From Pseudomonas fluorescens (GTDB taxonomy: Bacteria > Pseudomonadota > Gammaproteobacteria > Pseudomonadales > Pseudomonadaceae), in NCBI RefSeq assembly GCF_902498065.1, contig NZ_CABVIR010000001.1, positions 1,674,001 through 1,738,000 on the forward strand: DNA of 64,000 nucleotides, written 5' to 3'. Position 1 is the first letter of the stretch. The number at the start of each line of letters is the position of its first letter. This document shows, piece by piece, positions 55,898-64,000 of the stretch. The notes below the pieces were generated by a model. The model was given only the letters and a program-made list of their open reading frames with translations, made no database searches and was not told the origin of the DNA. Position numbers and translations under genes: made by a program.

Positions 55898-56443
55898 TCA
55901 GCCAGGTTTAATTGGGTCGCCCCGAACACTTACCCTGCTAATTCGCAGCAGGACCTTTACAAGTAAGTGTGACTACGCGCCCAAAACATTATCGAGTCGC
56001 GACAATATACAGGCGCCACTTAAGTGACTGTTACCCGCTATACTCCAACCAGCCGCCGCCTTACAGGCACCACCCCCCGACACTTCTACCGCGAGAATAA
56101 TTCACGCGCGCCGACGAATGAGTTATATAAGAAAAAATCTATACAATTCATAATGTTAACTCTAACAAAACGACCAACATCCATCTTGCTGAAATTTCAA
56201 AAAACCATAAAAGACCCGACCAAGAATAAAAAGTTTCAAACTTTTCAACCAAATAAAAAAAATACACATAACACTTTTAAATACTGTTCTTCGATGCTAA
56301 TAATCCGGACGGTTCCGGGTTCCAGGCAACACACTTCCTCACCTGAAGTGAACATCAGCTCACCTCACGTGCCGATGAGCCGACCTTAATCAAGTTCAAA
56401 ACCGCTAGCGTGTTACTCAAGTTTCAACAAACCTTAGCCGCTG
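55898..56443. other. AT-rich intergenic region upstream of the polysaccharide operon
   Basis: The stretch is clearly AT-richer than surrounding genes (especially 56110-56300). It begins with a nested hairpin (55926-55970). No convincing gene; likely a long regulatory leader for the wecB operon. Confidence 0.5.
55926..55970. repeat. Nested hairpin
   Basis: Outer arms ACACTTAC and GTAAGTGT (55926-55933 and 55963-55970) enclose inner arms CCTGCT and AGCAGG. It lies just past the secreted-protein gene and may act as a terminator or structured element. Confidence 0.5.
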
Positions 56444-57718
56444 TTGTGTTGCGCACTAAAACTGCGCGAGGAAGGCATCATCGCTCGCCATAAGATTAAA
56501 ATCCTTTCGATCTTCGGAACCCGTCCAGAAGCCATCAAGATGGCGCCGTTAGTCAAAGCCCTCGCCGCGGAACCGAACATTGATTCGCAGATCTGCGTCA
56601 CTGGCCAGCATCAAAGCATGCTGAAACAGGTGCTGGATCTGTTCGACCTCAAGGCTGATTACACCCTTGATGTGATGACGCAACAGCAGTCGCTCAACTC
56701 GCTGACGGCGGCGTTGTACACAGCGATTGACCCGGTGCTGGAATTGGCCCGCCCGGACCGGGTACTGGTGCATGGCGACACCACCTCGGCCATGGTCGCC
56801 GCGATGGCGGCGTTTCATCGACGCATCCCGGTCGGCCATGTGGAAGCCGGGCTGCGCACCGGTGATATCTATAGTCCATGGCCGGAAGAGATGAACCGTC
56901 GCTGCATCGACCTGGGCGCCGACATGCTGTTTGCGCCGACCCAAGAATCGCGCCAGAACCTGCTCGACGAACGCCTGCAGGGCCGCACCTTCGTGACCGG
57001 CAATACGGTGATCGACGCGTTGCAGATGACCGCACGGCGCATCGAGCTGGACGCTGACTTGCGGGCCAGCCTGGACCAGCAATTCTCGTTTCTGCAGAGC
57101 GGCCGCAAGGTGCTGCTGGTGACCGGGCATCGTCGGGAAAACTTCGGTGAAGGCTTCCTGGATATCTGCAAGGCCCTGAGTCATCTCGCCCGGCGCGCGG
57201 ATATCCAGATTGTCTATCCGGTGCATTTGAACCCCAATGTCATGGGCCCGGTCACCGAGCACCTCGGCGATCTGCCCAACGTACACCTGATCAAACCGCT
57301 GGACTACCTGGCCTTCGTGCGCCTGATGCAACGGGCTCACGTGATCCTCACCGACTCCGGTGGCGTGCAGGAAGAAGCGCCGTCCCTGGGCAAGCCGGTG
57401 CTGGTCATGCGTGACGTGACCGAACGTCCGGAAGCGGTCGCGGCGGGCACGGTGCGCCTGGTTGGCACTGCACCGGACTCGATTATCGCCGGGGTCAACG
57501 CGCTGTTTGATGACGACCTGCTGTGGCGTCGCAGCTCCCTGGCGGCCAACCCTTATGGCGATGGAAAGGCCAGCACGCGCATCGTCGACGCCCTGATGGG
57601 CCGCGCGGTCGATGACTTCGTCGTGGCATGCGCGCTGCCCAGGTTCCTGCAACACCCGACAGCGGCTGCCGTGCGCGAGGAACCCGGGGAAAACCTCCCG
57701 GCCTTCACCTCTCAATAA
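56444..57718 (+). CDS. wecB: UDP-GlcNAc 2-epimerase (WecB-type, non-hydrolysing)
   Basis: This protein converts UDP-GlcNAc to UDP-ManNAc. Motifs are those of WecB: GTRPEAIKMAPLVKAL at the N-terminus, VHGDTTSAMVAAMAAF, VEAGLRTGDIYSPWPEEMNR and TDSGGVQEEAPSLGKPVLVMR. No ATG lies in the usual place; the only starts upstream are TTG (56444) or weaker ones. A strong ribosome site AGGAAGG sits at 56469-56475, 4 bases before an ATC, so the true start is unclear. It heads a polysaccharide operon. Confidence 0.88.
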   Translation: MCCALKLREEGIIARHKIKILSIFGTRPEAIKMAPLVKALAAEPNIDSQICVTGQHQSMLKQVLDLFDLKADYTLDVMTQQQSLNSLTAALYTAIDPVLELARPDRVLVHGDTTSAMVAAMAAFHRRIPVGHVEAGLRTGDIYSPWPEEMNRRCIDLGADMLFAPTQESRQNLLDERLQGRTFVTGNTVIDALQMTARRIELDADLRASLDQQFSFLQSGRKVLLVTGHRRENFGEGFLDICKALSHLARRADIQIVYPVHLNPNVMGPVTEHLGDLPNVHLIKPLDYLAFVRLMQRAHVILTDSGGVQEEAPSLGKPVLVMRDVTERPEAVAAGTVRLVGTAPDSIIAGVNALFDDDLLWRRSSLAANPYGDGKASTRIVDALMGRAVDDFVVACALPRFLQHPTAAAVREEPGENLPAFTSQ

Positions 57719-57760
57719 ACCAAAACTGCTCCTCCCCCTATCTGCTCGAGATCGACCTGA

Positions 57761-59974
57761 ATGAAGTCTTCCGTTGCCATCCATACGGGTGCGCTCAGCG
57801 CCCTTGCCTGTGGCGTGAGCCTGCTCGCGCTCATGCCGACTTTTGCCTTGGCCGCGGACAGCCCGCTCACCCAGGCGATCAACCGACTCAACGCCGACAC
57901 TCGCCAGGAGCGTGAGGTGCGCTTGAGCGATCTGGGAATCGACGCGCCAATCATCCTCGGCTCCACCGATGCTCGCCGCGAACTGTATCTGCCGCTGCCG
58001 GCGGGTGTACCGTTGACAGACGCCAACCTCAATTTCAACGCCAGTTACCTCAATGGCGAACGCGGCCGCAACACGTTGCTGCTGTCGCTGGACGGCTATC
58101 CGGTGCGTGCCGAAGGCCTCAGCGAAGCCCAGGGTGACGCCAGCGCCATGCTCGGCGTGGACAAGAAAGCACGGGACAGCGGCTCGCTGCGACTGGGCGT
58201 TGCCTGGTCGTCCATCGTGTCCCGTGTGCTGTGTGAAGACGAACGCGCCATCGGCAATGTGTTGCGGATCGAACCCGACACCCGCCTCACCTACAGCTAC
58301 GACGCCAACCTGTTGCAGAACGTCGGCGCTGCCTGGACGGCATTGCCTGGCAAACCGGGCATCATGGTCGCGCCGGGCACCTTGTCTGCCGAAAGCTACG
58401 ACGCGGCGTGGCGCCTCGGTGTAGCGCTGGAGCGGATCGGCAAGCACAGCCGCATCCTGCCCTTCCCGGCCGTTCAAGACAGCGTTGACCTTGGCGGCCT
58501 GCGCATCCCCGCCGAGTTGCTGGCCATTCCCGCGTTCGCCAGCCTCAACGGCAAAAGCCCCCACGTTCTGGCGGACGCGGCGCAAATCGGCGCATTGCTG
58601 ATGCTTGGCCAGACGCCGAACGTCCAGGCCGATCTGGCTATCAACGACCCGCAACTGCTCAAGGCCGTCAATGAATCACTCGACGCGCTACAGAGCCAGA
58701 TCCAAGGCCTCGACGCCACGGCAACGAACGCCTTCATGCAGTGGCGTGAGCGCCATGTCAACGCAGGTCTGGCCGCTACCGGTACTGACAACGTGCGCCT
58801 GGCCTTGCTCGGCACACGTCCGGTGCTGATGATCGCGCCGCAAGCCACCGGCAAAGCGCTGGCGTTGTTCAGCTCGGCCTGGAACACCCTGGCACGCAGC
58901 CGCCAATTAACGGTCAGCGAAGCGCAGTTGCCGTTGAGCGCCGACGGTCGCGTGGCGTTGTCGCGGCTGGGCGGCAAACCCGGCGCCATCGACGTGCTTG
59001 CAAAGTCCGACTGGAGCACGTCGTTCCCGTTGGGCAGCGTGGCCTATGACGGTCGCCTGCCGGTGAAGGCAGTGATCGACGTGTCCGCCGCACCCGGTGC
59101 ATCGGACACCGCGCCAGTGGCTTCGCTGTTTCTCAACGATTATCTGATTGGCGCACAACAGCTGGTGGCCAACGGTGAAATGCAGCGCATCGAAGCGCGT
59201 ATCCCGCGTTATGCGGTGGGGGCAACGAACGTCTTGCGCGTGTCGTTCCAGCGTCAGCCAGTGAGTGATCGCTGCCTGGAAACGCCGCAAGCCTTCCCGG
59301 TATCGGTGCTGCCGACCAGCCACATCGTGCTGGATAAAACGGCTCTGGGTGATGACTTCTCCGGCATGGCCGCGCGGTTTGCCATGGACGCGCAAATCCT
59401 TGTGCCACAGGCCTACCTCGAACACCCGGCGAGCAGCCTGCCGCAGGTGATTTCGGTGGCTGTTGCCGCGGGTGTATCGCCGTTGCGCGCACAGCTGAAG
59501 GTCAGTGCCGATGCCAAGGCTTCGGTCACCGCGGACAAAACCTTCCTCGCCTTCGAGTTGCCGATCAAGGACAGCAAGGAATCGGTGCAAGTCGATGAAC
59601 AGGGTCGTCTGCGCATCAATCACAAAGATCAAGTGTTGCTGGACGTGCAGCCCCTCAACCATCTGGCCTCGTTGCAAGTGGTGGATGCCGGCGGCCAACA
59701 CGGTCTGGTCTATCGCGCCCTGGGCACCGACGCACCGCGCTTCGCCAAACCAATTCTGCTGAGCCGCGGCGACGTCGCCATCCTGGGTGACAACGGTGCA
59801 CTGACTACCTTCGATACAGAGGACCCGAGCGGCAGCCAATTGATCGACAACGAAGCACCCAAGGGCCTCGACGCCTGGCGCACGCCGTCGCTGTTGTGGC
59901 TGATACCGGGCGGCATCCTGTTGGTCCTCATCCTGTTGCTGGCTGGCCGTAGTGCCCGCCGCAATCGCCAGTAA
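57761..59974 (+). CDS. BcsB-like periplasmic polysaccharide subunit
   Basis: This 737-residue protein has a signal peptide (to about residue 31), a large periplasmic part and one C-terminal membrane anchor (SLLWLIPGGILLVLILLLAG). The layout and weak motif similarity match BcsB, the cellulose synthase periplasmic partner. It would accompany the synthase encoded next (NfrB-like). Confidence 0.7.
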   Translation: MKSSVAIHTGALSALACGVSLLALMPTFALAADSPLTQAINRLNADTRQEREVRLSDLGIDAPIILGSTDARRELYLPLPAGVPLTDANLNFNASYLNGERGRNTLLLSLDGYPVRAEGLSEAQGDASAMLGVDKKARDSGSLRLGVAWSSIVSRVLCEDERAIGNVLRIEPDTRLTYSYDANLLQNVGAAWTALPGKPGIMVAPGTLSAESYDAAWRLGVALERIGKHSRILPFPAVQDSVDLGGLRIPAELLAIPAFASLNGKSPHVLADAAQIGALLMLGQTPNVQADLAINDPQLLKAVNESLDALQSQIQGLDATATNAFMQWRERHVNAGLAATGTDNVRLALLGTRPVLMIAPQATGKALALFSSAWNTLARSRQLTVSEAQLPLSADGRVALSRLGGKPGAIDVLAKSDWSTSFPLGSVAYDGRLPVKAVIDVSAAPGASDTAPVASLFLNDYLIGAQQLVANGEMQRIEARIPRYAVGATNVLRVSFQRQPVSDRCLETPQAFPVSVLPTSHIVLDKTALGDDFSGMAARFAMDAQILVPQAYLEHPASSLPQVISVAVAAGVSPLRAQLKVSADAKASVTADKTFLAFELPIKDSKESVQVDEQGRLRINHKDQVLLDVQPLNHLASLQVVDAGGQHGLVYRALGTDAPRFAKPILLSRGDVAILGDNGALTTFDTEDPSGSQLIDNEAPKGLDAWRTPSLLWLIPGGILLVLILLLAGRSARRNRQ

Positions 59975-59986
59975 CGGTAACCTTCG

Positions 59987-62101
59987 ATGACGTCGCTTTA
60001 TTGGCCCTATTGGCTGGCCCACTACTACAGTTTCCTGGAGATCTCGACCCTCGTGATCGCGGTCCTGATCCTGATCTCCAGCCTGGACGATCTGTTCATT
60101 GATCTGTGGTACTGGTCTCGCCGCCTGTTTCGCAAGTTCACCGTGGACCGAAAATACCGGCCGCTGACCGCCGACCAGTTGATGGCACGGGATGAACAGC
60201 CGCTGGCGATCATGGTCCCGGCCTGGCTGGAATACGACGTTATCGCGCCGATGATCGAGAACATGGTGTCGACCCTCGACTACCAGAACTACGTGGTCTT
60301 CGTCGGCACCTACATCAACGACCAACGCACCATCGATGAAGTGGAGCGCATGCGTCGGCGCTACAAGCAGTTGCATCGCGTGGAAGTCCCGCATGCCGGG
60401 CCGACCTGCAAGGCCGACTGCCTGAACTGGGTGATCCAGGCCATTTTCCTGCACGAAAAAACCCACGGCATGACCTTCGCTGGCGTGGTATTGCACGACA
60501 GCGAAGACGTACTGCACCCGATGGAATTGCGCCTCTTCAACTACTTGCTGCCGCGCAAGGACATGATCCAGTTGCCCGTGGTGTCTCTGGAGCGCAACTG
60601 GTACGAGTGGGTGGCCGGCACTTACATGGACGATTTCGCCGAGTGGCATGGCAAGGATCTGGTGGTGCGTGAAAGCATGACCGACACCGTGCCCTCCGCC
60701 GGGGTCGGCACCTGTTTCTCGCATCGCGCCCTGCGCGTGCTGGCCGGGGAAACCCAAAACCAGCCGTTCAATACCGACAGCCTCACCGAGGACTACGACG
60801 TTGGCGCACGCCTGGCCAAGGTCGGCATGAACGCAATCTTCGTACGCTTCCCGGTGCAGTTCCGGGTGTTGCGTAAATCATGGTTTCGCAAGCCTTACGA
60901 ATCGACCCTGGAGATGCCGTTGTGCGTGCGGGAATTCTTTCCCGATACCTTCCGCACCGCGTTCCGCCAGAAAGCCCGCTGGACCCTGGGCATTGGCCTG
61001 CAAGGCTGGGAGCAAATGGGCTGGAACGGTTCGCTGGCCAACCGATACCTGCTGTTTCGCGATCGCAAAGGCTTGGTGACGGCGTTCGTCAGCATCATCG
61101 CCTACGTCATTCTGGTGCAACTGCTGGGGCTGATCATCCTGCGCCAGAGCGGCCTGTGGGACGTCAGTTTCCCGACGCCGTTTGAAACCAGCGGCGTCAT
61201 CCAATACCTGCTGTTGGCCAACGGTATCGCGCTGGCCTGGCGCATCGCTCACCGCTGCTATTTCACCACTGTGCTGTACGGCTGGCAGCATGGCTTGCTG
61301 TCGATCCCGCGCATGGTGGTCGGCAACTTCGTCAACTTCATGGCCGCGTCACGGGCCTGGCGCATGTTCCTGGTCGGCAAGGTGCTCAACCGCAAGCTGG
61401 TGTGGGACAAAACCATGCACGACTTCCCGTCCACCGACCTGGTGGCCGCCGCACCGCGCAAGCTCGGCAGCGTGCTGCTGTCCTGGCAGGCGATCAACGA
61501 AACCGATCTGCAAAGTGCCCTCACCGAACAGAAAACCCGGCACATGCCACTGGGGCGGATTTTGCTCAGTAACGGCTGGCTGGATGACGAGACGCTGGCG
61601 GAAGCCATCGCCTTTCAAAACGACTTGCCACGGGTGTTCGATGTGGCCGCCAAGGCGCAATCGTCGCCCCTGAAACTGGACGATGAATTCGCTCTGCGCT
61701 GGCGCGTGGTGCCGCTTGGCTTGAATGCCGACGGCCGCGCACAAGTTGCCGTGGCCAGCCCGTTGCCGGCCGCAGGCCTGCAACAGGTCAGCGAGGTATT
61801 GGGTAGCGAACCGGTGCAGCTGATTGCCCGGGAAAGCGAAATCGTTGCGCAGTTGCGTCAACTGAACGTACGCGATGGCCAAGCCGTGCCGGATGCCCGC
61901 GCGCCGCTGTTGGGTGATCTGTTGATCGAAATGGGCCTGCTCGATCGCGGCGAGTTCAACCGCGCCATGTTGCAGTACCGCCCGCAGCGTCACGGTCGCA
62001 TCGGCGACTATCTGGTCGACAGCGGCGTGTTGCCTCGCGCCACCATCGAAAAGGCCGTCGCCCGTCAGCACAGTCACTACCCTGCGGAGCTTCCGGCATG
62101 A
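59987..62101 (+). CDS. nfrB: NfrB-like inner-membrane glycosyltransferase with MshEN-type C-terminus
   Basis: This 704-residue GT2 enzyme has membrane segments (about 16-36, 362-386 and 403-425) and a glycosyltransferase core with DSED (171-174), TEDYD (267-271) and QKARW (328-332). The C-terminal part (about 490-704) contains four repeats of the GSPII_E_N/MshEN type (for example PLGRILLSNGWLDDETLAEA at 521-540), the kind known to bind c-di-GMP in other proteins. It resembles E. coli NfrB, which makes the N4 phage receptor glycan. Confidence 0.88.
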   Translation: MTSLYWPYWLAHYYSFLEISTLVIAVLILISSLDDLFIDLWYWSRRLFRKFTVDRKYRPLTADQLMARDEQPLAIMVPAWLEYDVIAPMIENMVSTLDYQNYVVFVGTYINDQRTIDEVERMRRRYKQLHRVEVPHAGPTCKADCLNWVIQAIFLHEKTHGMTFAGVVLHDSEDVLHPMELRLFNYLLPRKDMIQLPVVSLERNWYEWVAGTYMDDFAEWHGKDLVVRESMTDTVPSAGVGTCFSHRALRVLAGETQNQPFNTDSLTEDYDVGARLAKVGMNAIFVRFPVQFRVLRKSWFRKPYESTLEMPLCVREFFPDTFRTAFRQKARWTLGIGLQGWEQMGWNGSLANRYLLFRDRKGLVTAFVSIIAYVILVQLLGLIILRQSGLWDVSFPTPFETSGVIQYLLLANGIALAWRIAHRCYFTTVLYGWQHGLLSIPRMVVGNFVNFMAASRAWRMFLVGKVLNRKLVWDKTMHDFPSTDLVAAAPRKLGSVLLSWQAINETDLQSALTEQKTRHMPLGRILLSNGWLDDETLAEAIAFQNDLPRVFDVAAKAQSSPLKLDDEFALRWRVVPLGLNADGRAQVAVASPLPAAGLQQVSEVLGSEPVQLIARESEIVAQLRQLNVRDGQAVPDARAPLLGDLLIEMGLLDRGEFNRAMLQYRPQRHGRIGDYLVDSGVLPRATIEKAVARQHSHYPAELPA

Positions 62102-64000
62102 ACCGCCCCTTGCTGACCTTCATGGCCACGGGGCTGAGCCTGCTGCCGGCACTGGTGCATGGCGAAACACTGCCGCTGCCGTTGACCGGCCCGGCCTATG
62201 TCAACGCCAACGAGGCGTATAGTGCCTACGAGCGCAAGGACTATGACCTGGCCATCGCCAAGGCCCGCGAAGCCTTGCGCCAGCGCGCCGACATCACGCG
62301 CCTGAATACGCTGATTGCACTGGCTCAGCGCGACAAGGAATTGCGTGATCATCCCAAGCGCTATCCACCGTCGCGCCAGGCCCCGGGTTTCGGTGCTGCG
62401 GCCCAGGCATTCAAGGCCTATGACCGGGATGACTTCGGCGCTGCGGTACTGGCGGCACGCAAAGCCATCGCGCAGGCGCCAAAACGCCTGGACTATCGCC
62501 TGCTGCTGATCGAGTCCTTGCAGCGTCAACAGCATTTGCAAGAGGCGGATCAAGCCACCACCCAAGCATTGGCCGTGTTTGCGGACGACGATACGTTACT
62601 GATGCGCCGCGAAGCGATTCGTCGACAACTGGCGGCGCCGTTGGCGGTTGAGGGTTATCGCGCCCTGGAGCAAGGCCGTGTGCCGTTTGCTATAGATCAG
62701 GCCAGAAAGGCCGTCGCCTGGGCACCGGAAATTGCCGCCAATCAGCAACTGCTGATCAGCGCCCTGCTCGCTGCCAACGACTACCGAGGGGCCGAGCTGG
62801 CGGCGTCAGGCGCATTGGCTCAGGACGACGGGGAGATCGCGCCGTGGATTCTGCGCAGCTACGCCCTGGATCGTCAGGGTAAAACCCAAGCGGCCCAGGC
62901 TGATCTGAATCGCGCCTTGGCCATCGATGGCCTTCTGGAAACGGAAACCCGCGACATCCGTTTCTTCGCCGCCGACGCCGCACTGGCCCATGGCGAGCCG
63001 CAACAAGCGCTCGATCATCTGCAGCCACTGGCCGACGATGACAGCGGCGAAGTCGCCCGCCGACGCGCCGCTGCCCGCCTGGCACTGCGGCAGAAAAACA
63101 ACGGTGCGAAAGCCGTGGCCCATTTTCCTGCACCGGCCTTGAACTGTCAGGAAACCGCCTTCGGCCTCGTCTGTGATATCTGGCCGGGCAATCAGCGCGA
63201 CGGCGGAACCGACCTGGCTGCCCAGGCCTATGCAGCGTTGGCCCGCAAGGAGGCTGCGACGGCGGCTGCCCTGGCGAATGAGGCCATTGGCCGCGCACCG
63301 CAAAATCCGGCTTACCGGCGCTTGTTGGTCAGTGCCCTGAGCGAGCAAAAACGGGTACCTGAAGCCATCGCGGCGGCCAGCGAAGGTCTGAAGCTGACGG
63401 GAGATGACGCCCGATTGCTGTCTCAACGCGGGCGCCTGCGTCAACAAATCGGAGACGACTCCGGAGCGCGCAAAGACTTTACCCAGGCGTTGGCGCTGGG
63501 CAGCCTGCCCGCTTACGAAGAGGCGAGTTTGTACGCCGCCATCGGCCAGCGCCGCACCGCCCGCGAACGGCTTCAACAAGCTCGCGACAGCGGCGAACTG
63601 GAATCGATGAGTGATTTGCAGATCGCCTATTTGTCGGTCCAGGCCGGCGATGATGAAGCGGCCCACGCGTCCTTCCGCAAGGCCGATGCCGACACCCGGC
63701 TCACGCCGACGGCCACTCAGGATGCGGCCTACACCGCGATGCGCGCCCATGAAGACGAGCAAGCCGTCGGGTACTTCGAGCGCGTCATCGACGCGCAACA
63801 CGCCGGTGAAATGGACATGCCCGCGCAGCAGCTGTTCGACACCCGCCGTACGGTGGGCGATGTCTCGCGCAGAATCGGTTTGACCAGCACCACCAGTTAT
63901 CGCGGCAACAGCTCCAGCAGTGGCTTGAGTTCAGCGCCGAGCAGCGGCAGCACCAGCATCGACAGTTTGCAAAACAGCACCGAACTGTCCTGGCGTCCAT
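62098..64000 (+). CDS. NfrA-like outer-membrane/periplasmic protein with TPR-like repeats, 3' end outside window
   Basis: This gene overlaps nfrB by 4 bases (ATGA) and runs off the right edge after 634 codons. It has a signal peptide (to about residue 22, LVHGETLPL). TPR-like helical repeats follow (for example AYSAYERKDYDLAIAKAREA and AWILRSYALDRQGKTQAAQA-type segments). In E. coli, NfrA has such repeats and a C-terminal beta-barrel for export; the barrel would lie outside this window. Confidence 0.8.
   Translation, partial: MNRPLLTFMATGLSLLPALVHGETLPLPLTGPAYVNANEAYSAYERKDYDLAIAKAREALRQRADITRLNTLIALAQRDKELRDHPKRYPPSRQAPGFGAAAQAFKAYDRDDFGAAVLAARKAIAQAPKRLDYRLLLIESLQRQQHLQEADQATTQALAVFADDDTLLMRREAIRRQLAAPLAVEGYRALEQGRVPFAIDQARKAVAWAPEIAANQQLLISALLAANDYRGAELAASGALAQDDGEIAPWILRSYALDRQGKTQAAQADLNRALAIDGLLETETRDIRFFAADAALAHGEPQQALDHLQPLADDDSGEVARRRAAARLALRQKNNGAKAVAHFPAPALNCQETAFGLVCDIWPGNQRDGGTDLAAQAYAALARKEAATAAALANEAIGRAPQNPAYRRLLVSALSEQKRVPEAIAAASEGLKLTGDDARLLSQRGRLRQQIGDDSGARKDFTQALALGSLPAYEEASLYAAIGQRRTARERLQQARDSGELESMSDLQIAYLSVQAGDDEAAHASFRKADADTRLTPTATQDAAYTAMRAHEDEQAVGYFERVIDAQHAGEMDMPAQQLFDTRRTVGDVSRRIGLTSTTSYRGNSSSSGLSSAPSSGSTSIDSLQNSTELSWRP

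Noticed and set aside
56153..56389. A 78-codon frame in the AT-rich region upstream of wecB
   Set aside because: No ribosome site, low-complexity Lys/Thr/Asn composition typical of translated AT-rich noncoding DNA.

Overview
The window looks like chromosomal DNA of a fluorescent-group Pseudomonas. It is GC-rich and densely coded, and it carries hallmark gene sets of that genus: lexA2-imuA-imuB-dnaE2, glcDEFG, ohr/ohrR, class II uvrA, REP-type inverted repeats, an S-type bacteriocin module and a dermonecrotic-toxin-like giant protein. These assignments come from reading the protein sequences, with no database search. I saw no tRNA, rRNA, CRISPR array or complete insertion sequence. Genes at both edges are cut: a toxin-like gene at the left and an NfrA-like gene at the right.

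Layout. 1-2.6 kb: 5' part of a large DUF6543/dermonecrotic-toxin-N protein (minus strand). 2.7-12.4 kb: sohB, a histidine phosphatase, an SCP2 protein, a Tat-type amidohydrolase, a LysR regulator, a two-gene operon of a fatty-acid-hydroxylase/SRPBCC fusion plus an SMP-30/strictosidine-synthase-like protein, and several small stress-type proteins. 12.5-23.3 kb: DNA damage and sensing, with class II UvrA, a PAS hybrid histidine kinase, and the SOS mutagenesis cassette lexA2-imuA-imuB-dnaE2 behind a palindromic LexA2-type operator. 23.8-30.2 kb: a lactate/glycolate permease and the glycolate oxidase genes glcDEFG. 30.2-34.6 kb: a bacteriocin locus (HNH DNase pyocin, its immunity protein, and an unusual immunity-pyocin fusion). 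34.8-49.5 kb: mixed metabolism and regulation (dienelactone hydrolase, aldo/keto reductase, diguanylate cyclase, nitrilase with a GlxA-type regulator, Ppx/GppA, SleB-type hydrolase, CAP protein, DeoR and LysR regulators, RidA, thioesterase, a LysE remnant, TrmK-like methyltransferase). 49.7-55.9 kb: ohrR and ohr, a LysR gene with a short coupled upstream ORF, an ExuT-like transporter, a second GlxA-type regulator and a secreted protein. 56.4-64.0 kb: a four-gene polysaccharide operon, wecB / BcsB-like / nfrB / nfrA-like.

The most notable parts are these. (1) The bacteriocin locus: the toxin has an inactive DNase-like domain ahead of the active HNH DNase domain. Next to it lie two Im-type immunity domains, one free and one fused to a pyocin_S-type domain without a nuclease. 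A LexA2-like box lies upstream. (2) The right-end operon resembles the c-di-GMP-controlled NfrA/NfrB glycan system of E. coli but adds its own UDP-GlcNAc 2-epimerase and a BcsB-like periplasmic subunit. (3) The hydroxylase/SRPBCC plus SMP-30-like gene pair suggests an uncharacterised lipid or isoprenoid oxidation step. Accessory signatures (REP-like dispersed repeats, AT-rich toxin end, truncated LysE gene) point to local recombination.
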